Positions 1-6,693 of a DNA stretch of 12,741 nt are shown here, piece by piece; position 1 is the stretch's first letter, and every line of letters starts with the position of its first letter. The notes under the pieces are model-generated. The model made no database searches, was not told the origin of the DNA, and was given only the letters and a program-made list of their open reading frames with translations. The translations under genes and the position numbers were made by a program. Origin of the DNA: an uncultured Actinomycetes bacterium (lineage in GTDB: Bacteria > Actinomycetota > Thermoleophilia > Solirubrobacterales > 70-9); contig CAMLHB010000049.1 in the NCBI GenBank assembly GCA_946479725.1, positions 1 to 12,741 on the forward strand, given 5' to 3'.

Positions 1-3000
1 GTCATCGGCGGCCAGTCCTTCCGCCGCTTCGGCTTCATCCAGAACTCGATCGTCGCTCTCGAGGTGCCGGAGAGGTTGACCGCGGCGGCGGCGTTGTCGT
101 TCGTGCCGTCGAAGCTGGCCGCCGTGTTCGGGTCGAGCGTCAGGTTGCCGGCGGTGCCGAGGGTGACGCCGTTCCGCGCCGTCGCCGTGCTGCTGCCGAC
201 CGAGTCGGCCAGCGAGGTGCTCCCGGCGCTCTCGCCGAGGCGCCAGTAATCGATCAGGCCGGCGGTGGAGCGGACCGCGTTCTCGTAGGGCCCGCGCACC
301 GTCAGGGTGCGGGTGGTGGTGCCGGTGGCGCCGAGGTTGTCGGTCACCCGCAGGCCGATCGTCCGGTTGCCGCCGGTCGGATAGGAGGTGCTGGCGGTGG
401 CGGTGGTGCCGGTGTTGGTCTCGTAGGTGCCGTTGCCGTCGAGGTCCCATTCGTATTTGGCGATGGTCCCGTCCGGGTCGGTTGAGCCGGCGGCGCTGTA
501 GCTGACCGTCTGGCTGGTCAGGGCCGGGTTCGGCGTCGCCGTGAAGGAGGCGGTCGGGGCGCGGTTGGTGACCGTCAGCGAGCGCGTGGTGGTCGCGGTC
601 GCCCCGTTGCTGTCGGTCACCCGCAGCCCGATCGTCAGCGTCGCCGGCGATGCGTAGGAGCGGGTGGTCGAGCTGGTGGTGCCGGTGCTCGTCTCATAGG
701 TCCCGTTGCCGTCGAGGTCCCATTCGTATTTGGCGATGGTGCCGTCGGGGTCGCTGGAGCCCGAGCCGTTGAAGGTCACCGTGGTCCCGGTCGGCGCCGG
801 GTTCGGGGTCGTGGTGAAGGAGGCCGCCGGCGCCCGGTTCTGGGCGGTGACGGTGCGGGTCGAAGTCGCCGTGGCGCCGCCGTTATCGGTGACGCGGAGG
901 CCGACCGTGCGGGCGCCGGGCGTGGCGTAGGTGGTCGTCGTGGTCGCGGCGGTGCCGGTGTCGGTCTCGTAGCTGCCGTTGCCGTCGAGGTCCCACTCGT
1001 ATTTGGAGATCGTGCCGTCGGCGTCGGCCGAGGCGCCGGCGTTGAGGCTGACGCTGGTGCCGGTCGGCGCCGCTTCCGGCGTCGCCGTGAAGGAGGCGGT
1101 GGGCGGCGTGTTCTGGACCGTCAGGGTGCTGCTGGCGGTGGTGACGCCGCCGTCGTTGTCGGTCACCCGCAGCCGGATCGTCCGTTCGCCGACCGTGCCG
1201 TAAGAGCCGCTGATCGCGGGCGTGGTGCCGGTGTCGGTCTCGTAGCTGCCGTCGCCGTTCAGGTCCCACTCGTATTTGGCGATCGTGCCGTCGCTGTCTT
1301 TGGACGCGGAGGCGTCGAAGTTGACGGTGGCGCCGACCGAGGCCGGGTTCGGAGAGATCGTGAAGGAGGCCGAGGGCGGGCTGTTCTGGATCGTCAGCGT
1401 GCGCGTCGTTTTTGCGATCGCGCCTCTGTCATCGACCACCTTGAGGCCGATCTGGCGGTCGCCTTTGGTCGGGTAGCTGCGGGTGATCGTGGCCGCGTTG
1501 CCGGTGTCGGTCTCGAAGGTCCCGTTGCCGTCGAGGTCCCAGAGGTAGCGGGCGATCGTCCCGTCGGGGTCTTTCGAGCCGCTGGCGTTGAAGGTGACGG
1601 TGGCCCCGGTCACGGTCGGGTTCGGCGCCGCCGTGAACGAGGCTTCCGGGCTGGCGTTGGGGACCGAGAGAGCGAACTGGTTGGCGACTTCGGTGGCGCT
1701 GAGGGCGCGGCCGAAGAGGGCCACCTCGTCGAGGTCGCCGGCGCCGCGCAGTTCGCTGCCGGCGCGGGACATCATCCAGAGGGTGGCGTCGGCGAACGGT
1801 TCGGCGCCGGTGCCGCTCTCGACCTTGGTGTAGTTGACCGGCTGGCCGTCGACGTAGGGGATCACCTGCTGCGCCGCCGGCGCCTGGGTGTCGAGGACGA
1901 AGGCGTAGTGGTGCCAGGCGCCCGCGGTCGGACGCGGGAAGACGGAGACGTTGCGGGAGGAGCCGATGCCGATGCCGACGGCGAAGCTGCCGTAGCTGCT
2001 GTTCGGGTCGATCAGGAAGCCGCCGGGGGTGCCGTTGAAGTTGTCGGTCAGCTCCATCGCCAGTTCGTCGTTGTTTGCCCAGGCGTCCCACTTGAGCCAG
2101 AAGGAGACGGTGACCGCGGTCCTGCCGCCGAGCTGGACCGGAGCGCTGGCGGCGTCTTTGACGCCGTCGAAGCTGATCGCCGTGTCGGGATCGCCCGGAA
2201 GGGCGCCGGCGACGCCGAGCGTCGGTTCGCCGCTGACGGTGCCGTTGTGGGCGCCGGCGCTGTCGAGCAGGGCCGGGCCGACGGCGTCGCCGAGGCGCCA
2301 GTAGTCGAGCAGCCCGGCGGTCGCCTGGACGCCTTCGGCGTAGCTCGGCTGTTTGAGGGCTTCTTCTTCGGCACTGGCTTCGCCTTCGACGGTCAGCACC
2401 CGCACCGCGGTGCCGGTGCCGCCTTTGTCGTCGGTCACCCGCAGATGGACGCTGACCGCGGCCGCCTGGGTGTAGGTGTGGCTGACGGTGGGGGAGGTGC
2501 CGGTGCTGGTCTCGTAGGTGCCGTTGCCATCGAGGTCCCATTCGTATTTGGCGATGGTCCCGTCGGTGTCGCTGGAAGCGGAGGCGTCGAAGCTGACGGC
2601 TTCGCCGACTTTGGCCGCGGCCGGCGCCTGGAAGCTCGCGGTCGGCCGCTGGTTGCTGCTTTCGCTGTTGAAGTGTTCGGCCACGGTGGCGGCGCTGAGC
2701 GCGCGGTCGTAGATCGCCACCTCGTCGAGGTCGCCGGCGCCCTGCAGTTCGCTTGCCGCCCGGGACATCAGGTAGAGGGTCGATTTGGCGAAGCTGGGCG
2801 CGCCGGTGCCGGTGTCGGCCTTGGTGTAGGCGACCGCTTTGCCGTCGACGTAGGGGATGATCTGTTCGGCCGCCGGCGCCGCCGCGTCGAGGACGAAGAC
2901 GTAGTGGTGCCAGGTGCCGGCCGAGGGCCGGGTGAAGAAGACGGTGTTGCGGGAGCTGCCGCTGCCGATCCCGACCCCGAAGGTGCCGCCGAACTGAGGC

Positions 3001-6000
3001 GCGTTGGGGTCGACGAGGAAGCCGCCCGGGACGTTGTTGAAGTTGTTCGTGAACTCCATCGCCAGGCGGTCGTCGTTGGCATAGGAGTTCCATTTCAGCC
3101 AGAACTCGACCGTGACCGCGGTCTTGCCGCTGAGGTCGACGGCGGCGCTGGCGGCGTCGTCGACGCCGTCGAACCGCACCGCCCTGTCGCTGTCGTGGGG
3201 CACGCCGCCGGCGACGCCCAGGATCGGGCCGCCGACCGAGGTCGCGGTGCTGCCGCCGACCTGGTCGGCGAAGCTGGTCCCGGAGGCCTCGTCGAGCCGC
3301 CAGTAGTGGATCAGCCCCGGCGTGTCGAGCACGGTCGGGCTGTAGTTGCTGACGATTTCTTCTTCCGGCGGGGCTTCGCCTTCGATCGTCACCGTCCGGG
3401 TGGTGGTTCCGGTCGCGCCTTCGTTGTCGGTGACGCGGAGGCCGACGACGACGGGGCCGCCGCTGGTGTAGCTGCGGCTGGCGGTCGGAGTGGCGCCGGT
3501 GTTGGTCTCGAAGCTCCCATTGCCGTCGAGGTCCCATTCGTATTTGACGACGCTGCCGTCGGCGTCTTTGGAGGCGGAGGCGTCGAAACTGACGGTTTCG
3601 CCGACTTTTGCGGTGAGCGGGGCGGTGAAGCTCGCCTGGGGGCGCTTGTTGGCGCTGTCGCTGTTGAAGTGTTCGTCGATCGTCGTCGCGTCGAGGGCGC
3701 GGTCGTAGACCGCCACCTCGTCGAGGTCACCTGGCCCCCACAGCTGGTTCGCCGCCCGCGACATCATGTAGAGCGTCGAGTTGGCGAAGTTGCCGGCGCC
3801 GGTGCCGGAGTCGAGCTTCGTGTAGCTGACCGCTTTGCCGTCGACGTAGGGGGTGATCTGCTGCGCCGCCGGCGCCGAGGTGTCTAGGACGAAGGCGTAG
3901 TGGTGCCAGACGTTGGCCGAGGGCCGGGCGAAGAAGACGTTGTTGCGCGACGTGCCGAGGCCGAGGCCGACCCCGAAGGTGCCGTTGAGCTGCGGCGCGT
4001 TGGGGTCGACGAGGAAGCCGCCGGCTTCTTCGTTGAAGTTTTTCGTCAGCTCCATCGCCAAGCGGTCGTCGCCGCTGTAGGCGTTCCACTTGAGCCAGAA
4101 CTCGATCGTCACCGCGTGGGTTTTCGAGAGGTCGACGGCGGCGCTGGCGGCGTCGTTGATGCCGTCGAAGCGGGCTGCTTTGTCGGAGTCGTTGGGGATG
4201 CCGCCGGCGACGCCGAGGGTCGGTTCGCCAACGCTGGTCGCGGGGCTGTTGCCGACTTTGTCGGCGAAGCTGGTGCCGGAGGTCTCGTCCATCCGCCAGT
4301 AGTGGGCGAGGCCGGGGGTGCTGAGCACGGTCGGGCTGTAGTTGCTGACCCCATTGCTGACGACCGTGATCGTGGTCGCCGCGGTCGCGGTCTTACCGCC
4401 GTTGTCGGTGACCCGCACCTGGACTTCGACTTCGCCGGCGACGCTGTAGGTGTGGGTCGCGCTCGGCGTCGTCCCGGTGCTCGTCTCGAAGGCCCCGTCG
4501 CCGTTCAGGTCCCATTCGTATTTGGCGATCGTGCCGTCGGAGTCATTGGAGCCGGCGGCGCTGAAGCTGACTGCTTCGCCGGTCAGCGGCGCGTTCGGGG
4601 TGGCGGCGATCGCCGCCGTCGGCGGCTGGTTGTTGATCACCGTCAGGGTGCGGACGGCGAGGTCGGTGGCGCCGCCGTTGTCGGTCACCCGCAGGCGGAC
4701 GTTGACTTCGCCCTCGTTGGCGTAGCTGCTGGTCGCTTTCGGATTGGTGCCGGTGTTGGTCTCGAAGCTCCCGTTGCCGTCGAGGTCCCATTCGTATTTG
4801 ACGACGCTGCCGTCGGGGTCGCTCGAGGCGGACGCGTCGAAGGTCACCTGAGTGTTGGTTTTGACCGGGTTCGGCGTCGCCGTGAAGCTGCCGTTGGGGG
4901 CGCGGTTGGAGCCGCCCGGGTCGAGGGTGATCCCTTCCGGGGTTTCCGGCTGGACCCCCATGTCGGAGAAGACGTTGTAGGTGGCCTGTTCGATCCTGCC
5001 GTCGGCTTCGTCGACCAGCCCCTCGGCCCACTGCATGGTGCCGCTGGCGAAGACCAGCGCCCCGCTCGGCGCCGTGTACTTGACGGCGTTGACCGTCCCG
5101 GGCTGGCCGGGGGGTGGGGTGGTGTTGCGGAGGCGCCCCTCGTCCTGGATCCAGGAGTTGTCGGAGGCGGTTTGGACGTTGCTGTTGGAGAGGCGGATGA
5201 CTTCCGCCGGCTCGTGCGAGGCGTACTGCGCCTGGGTCGGGATCGCGTCCCACTCCCAGCCGACGAGGCGGGTGCCGATCGTCGTCGTCGTGTTTTCGGA
5301 GATCCCCGTGTTGCGCCAGATCCGGTCGGCGGCGAATTCTTCGCTGGAGTTCCCGGCCGGGACCGTCAGCGGGAAGCTTTTCGAGTCGTTGTCACCTACG
5401 TACATCACCCCGAAGAGTTGGTTCTCGGGCATATCCGGGCCGACGCGGCCGCCGGGCGGTGCCGAGGGATCGCCGGGAGGGGCACCGTTGTCGCGGAAGG
5501 TGGTCGTCGAGTTCTGCGGGTTGTCGTCGGCGGTCCCGGCTTTGCCGTCGAGCCCGAGCGCGTCGTCAGCGGTGCCCTGGATGCCGTCAGGCCCCCAGTC
5601 GTTGGCGCTGACGGTGCCGTTGCCGGAGGAGCCGCTGCCCTGGACGGTCTTGTAACAGACGAGGGTGCGGTTGCCGTCCTCGTAGCGAACCTTCCAGTAA
5701 GCGGTGTTGCCGCTGAAGGAGGCGATGTTGACCCCGGCGTCACGGGCTTTGAGGAAGCCGTCGAACTGCGGCAGCGACCAGTACTCCGAGTGGCCGGAGA
5801 CGACGATCGCATCGTGCTGGCGCAGCTGTGCCGGTTCGTTGTGGACCTGGACGTCGTCGGTGTAGGAGACGTCGTAGCCCTGCTTCTCCAGCCAGTAGAG
5901 GAGTTCGAAGTCGGGGCCGAGGAACCAGTTCTGCATCGCCCCCGCCTGGGCGTAGGGGCGGTTGAAGGAGACCTTGACCGCACGGTCGGTGCCGGAGACG

Positions 6001-6689
6001 GTGTTTTCGCCTTCGTAACCCCAGTAGAGGGACTTGCCGCCGAAAGTGTTGTAGGCCTGGTAGGTGGCGTCGGGGAGGACGTAGAGCAGCTTCGACGGGA
6101 CCGCCCGTTTGTCGTCGCGGACCGTGAACACGACCTGCGTCTGGTCGCCGGTGGAGGCGGTCAACTTCGCCAGGTAGATGCCGGAGGCCGGGAAGGCGCT
6201 GCCGGGGATCGTGTAGGTGTTGGCCCAGTTGCCACAGTCGACGAGCCCGGTGGTCGGGTCCATCGCTTTGCAGGTGAATTCGTTGTTGATCGTGACGTTG
6301 GAGGCGCTGTGGACGAGGCGTCCGCCGTTGCCTTCGTAGTAGCCCATCCGGTAGACCTGGATGTTCACCGTCCGGGTCGGCGAGACCGGGCCGTTGCGAC
6401 CGATTTTGAGCGTCACGCTTTCTCCCAGGTCAACGCTGGAGCGGGTCGTGAAGCCGCCGAGGTTGGGGCTGTATTCGTTGACCTGCCAGGCCGAGGAACC
6501 GGTCTTGCAGTGGTTCTCATTGACGACCGGGGTGGGGTTCGGGCAGACCGCGGCGTCGGCCCTCGCCGGGCCGACCGCGGTCGCCACGAGGAAGAGCCCG
6601 ATCACCCAGGCGAGAACTTGACGCACAGTCCAATTTTCCCAGCGCCGGGCGGGTCGGAAGTCCCAAAAACGGCCAGAGGTCGCGGTCAT
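1..6689 (-). CDS. Giant secreted protein: N,N-dimethylformamidase-like module + 9 PKD + 4 LamG domains (C-terminus outside window)
   Basis: The frame is open from the ATG at 6689 to the left edge (at least 2,229 residues). A hydrophobic signal segment lies at residues 25-40, with a likely cleavage after Ala44 (ARA). Residues about 50-590 resemble the large subunit of N,N-dimethylformamidase (DMFA2-like family): TYQAYN at 209-214, SGHSEYWS at 298-305, ENQLFG at 422-427 and GWEWD at 477-481. Known DMFase uses a mononuclear iron held by two Tyr and one Glu; Tyr210 or Tyr222 and Glu302 are only candidates here, so the substrate is unknown. Then follow PKD1-2 (about 595-775), LamG1 (780-1010), PKD3 (1012-1105), LamG2 (1117-1341), PKD4 (1343-1435), LamG3 (1443-1675), PKD5-9 (1677-2130) and a cut LamG4 (2133 on). 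Each PKD has a YEWDLDGNG-type core, and LamG1-3 carry WHHY at 928, 1260 and 1592. PKD and LamG are typical extracellular adhesion or glycan-binding modules. The start lies 4 bp after the flippase stop. It could be an enzyme, an adhesin or both. Confidence 0.88.
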   Translation of the reverse strand, partial: MTATSGRFWDFRPARRWENWTVRQVLAWVIGLFLVATAVGPARADAAVCPNPTPVVNENHCKTGSSAWQVNEYSPNLGGFTTRSSVDLGESVTLKIGRNGPVSPTRTVNIQVYRMGYYEGNGGRLVHSASNVTINNEFTCKAMDPTTGLVDCGNWANTYTIPGSAFPASGIYLAKLTASTGDQTQVVFTVRDDKRAVPSKLLYVLPDATYQAYNTFGGKSLYWGYEGENTVSGTDRAVKVSFNRPYAQAGAMQNWFLGPDFELLYWLEKQGYDVSYTDDVQVHNEPAQLRQHDAIVVSGHSEYWSLPQFDGFLKARDAGVNIASFSGNTAYWKVRYEDGNRTLVCYKTVQGSGSSGNGTVSANDWGPDGIQGTADDALGLDGKAGTADDNPQNSTTTFRDNGAPPGDPSAPPGGRVGPDMPENQLFGVMYVGDNDSKSFPLTVPAGNSSEEFAADRIWRNTGISENTTTTIGTRLVGWEWDAIPTQAQYASHEPAEVIRLSNSNVQTASDNSWIQDEGRLRNTTPPPGQPGTVNAVKYTAPSGALVFASGTMQWAEGLVDEADGRIEQATYNVFSDMGVQPETPEGITLDPGGSNRAPNGSFTATPNPVKTNTQVTFDASASSDPDGSVVKYEWDLDGNGSFETNTGTNPKATSSYANEGEVNVRLRVTDNGGATDLAVRTLTVINNQPPTAAIAATPNAPLTGEAVSFSAAGSNDSDGTIAKYEWDLNGDGAFETSTGTTPSATHTYSVAGEVEVQVRVTDNGGKTATAATTITVVSNGVSNYSPTVLSTPGLAHYWRMDETSGTSFADKVGNSPATSVGEPTLGVAGGIPNDSDKAARFDGINDAASAAVDLSKTHAVTIEFWLKWNAYSGDDRLAMELTKNFNEEAGGFLVDPNAPQLNGTFGVGLGLGTSRNNVFFARPSANVWHHYAFVLDTSAPAAQQITPYVDGKAVSYTKLDSGTGAGNFANSTLYMMSRAANQLWGPGDLDEVAVYDRALDATTIDEHFNSDSANKRPQASFTAPLTAKVGETVSFDASASKDADGSVVKYEWDLDGNGSFETNTGATPTASRSYTSGGPVVVGLRVTDNEGATGTTTRTVTIEGEAPPEEEIVSNYSPTVLDTPGLIHYWRLDEASGTSFADQVGGSTATSVGGPILGVAGGVPHDSDRAVRFDGVDDAASAAVDLSGKTAVTVEFWLKWNSYANDDRLAMEFTNNFNNVPGGFLVDPNAPQFGGTFGVGIGSGSSRNTVFFTRPSAGTWHHYVFVLDAAAPAAEQIIPYVDGKAVAYTKADTGTGAPSFAKSTLYLMSRAASELQGAGDLDEVAIYDRALSAATVAEHFNSESSNQRPTASFQAPAAAKVGEAVSFDASASSDTDGTIAKYEWDLDGNGTYETSTGTSPTVSHTYTQAAAVSVHLRVTDDKGGTGTAVRVLTVEGEASAEEEALKQPSYAEGVQATAGLLDYWRLGDAVGPALLDSAGAHNGTVSGEPTLGVAGALPGDPDTAISFDGVKDAASAPVQLGGRTAVTVSFWLKWDAWANNDELAMELTDNFNGTPGGFLIDPNSSYGSFAVGIGIGSSRNVSVFPRPTAGAWHHYAFVLDTQAPAAQQVIPYVDGQPVNYTKVESGTGAEPFADATLWMMSRAGSELRGAGDLDEVALFGRALSATEVANQFALSVPNASPEASFTAAPNPTVTGATVTFNASGSKDPDGTIARYLWDLDGNGTFETDTGNAATITRSYPTKGDRQIGLKVVDDRGAIAKTTRTLTIQNSPPSASFTISPNPASVGATVNFDASASKDSDGTIAKYEWDLNGDGSYETDTGTTPAISGSYGTVGERTIRLRVTDNDGGVTTASSTLTVQNTPPTASFTATPEAAPTGTSVSLNAGASADADGTISKYEWDLDGNGSYETDTGTAATTTTTYATPGARTVGLRVTDNGGATATSTRTVTAQNRAPAASFTTTPNPAPTGTTVTFNGSGSSDPDGTIAKYEWDLDGNGTYETSTGTTSSTTRSYASPATLTIGLRVTDSNGATATTTRSLTVTNRAPTASFTATPNPALTSQTVSYSAAGSTDPDGTIAKYEWDLDGNGTYETNTGTTATASTSYPTGGNRTIGLRVTDNLGATGTTTRTLTVRGPYENAVRSTAGLIDYWRLGESAGSTSLADSVGSSTATARNGVTLGTAGNLTLDPNTAASFDGTNDNAAAAVNLSGTSRATIEFWMKPKRRKDWPPM
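298..1660 (-). repeat. Five tandem PKD repeats (PKD5-PKD9), exact 273-bp period
   Basis: The codon before the core motif (plus-strand gag or cag at 441, 714, 987, 1260, 1533) recurs at exactly 273 bp, that is 91 residues, four times in a row. Each unit starts with a PxASFT-type strand, has a D(P/S/A)DGTI turn, a (K/R)YxWDLDGNG core (PKD6 has DLNGDG) and ends with a GLRVTDN / TLTV-type strand. The DNA around the core is nearly identical between units, while the flanks have diverged. This indicates in-frame duplication, possibly with later exchange between copies. Confidence 0.9.
1665..4632 (-). repeat. LamG-PKD composite repeat, about 1 kb units
   Basis: Taking the codon before each PKD core as a marker (4506, 3528, 2532, 1533), the spacing is 978, 996 and 999 bp. 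Each interval holds one LamG-like domain (Laminin_G_3 type, about 225 residues: YWR(L/M), FDG, FWLKW, GGFLVDPN, WHHYAFVLD, PYVDGK, GDLDEVA) and one PKD. A fourth LamG begins after PKD9. PKD3 and PKD4 each end in an acidic linker (EGEAPPEEE, EGEASAEEE) before the next LamG. The unit is therefore a higher-order protein and DNA repeat, with LamG3 the most divergent of the complete copies. Confidence 0.85.
4635..4908 (-). repeat. PKD1, first PKD domain after the enzyme-like module
   Basis: This unit follows a DPGGSNRAP linker that joins it to the dimethylformamidase-like module. Its core is KYEWDLDGNG and its end is LTVINNQPP. The distance to the PKD2 core is 276 bp, one codon longer than in the downstream five-unit array. 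Confidence 0.8.
4960..6545 (-). other. N,N-dimethylformamidase-large-subunit-like module
   Basis: This segment of the giant gene encodes residues about 50-577. The first part is a beta-rich region with a YRMGYYEGNGGRLV stretch and four Cys (49, then NHC, TCK, DCG), which could form disulfides outside the cell. Next comes the core with LLYVLPDATYQAYN, an SGHSEYWS loop and a later ENQLFGVMYVGDND / GWEWDAIP region. This order matches the DMFA2-like family, which is common in secreted actinobacterial proteins whose substrates are mostly unknown. Amidase activity is not shown by the sequence, and no small-subunit gene (dmfA1) is present in the window. Confidence 0.72.
6555..6626 (-). other. Signal peptide of the giant protein, with alternative GTG start at 6626
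   Basis: Codons 22-45 encode a short basic start (VRQ), a hydrophobic core (LAWVIGLFLVATAV) and an ARA cleavage-type motif, so the protein is probably exported by Sec. The ATG at 6689 adds 21 residues before this segment, including several Arg and Trp. A GTG at 6626 would give a more usual signal peptide, but only the ATG is preceded by a strong AGGAGG ribosome site. I keep the ATG; the GTG remains possible. Confidence 0.7.
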
Positions 6690-6693
6690 CGAT

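Noticed and set aside
298..1660. CRISPR-like or satellite repeat
   Set aside because: The units are 273 bp, in frame, and encode PKD domains; they are coding duplications.
1429..3537. Minus-strand open frame of about 700 codons rich in Arg, Gln and His
   Set aside because: It is the shifted frame of the PKD/LamG gene; its repetitive Arg-rich content mirrors the repeats, and the true frame gives clear domains.
1..6689. True N,N-dimethylformamidase (dmfA2)
   Set aside because: The module is related, but the protein is secreted and fused to PKD/LamG repeats, no small-subunit gene is present, and the active-site residues are unverified, so the gene name is not justified.
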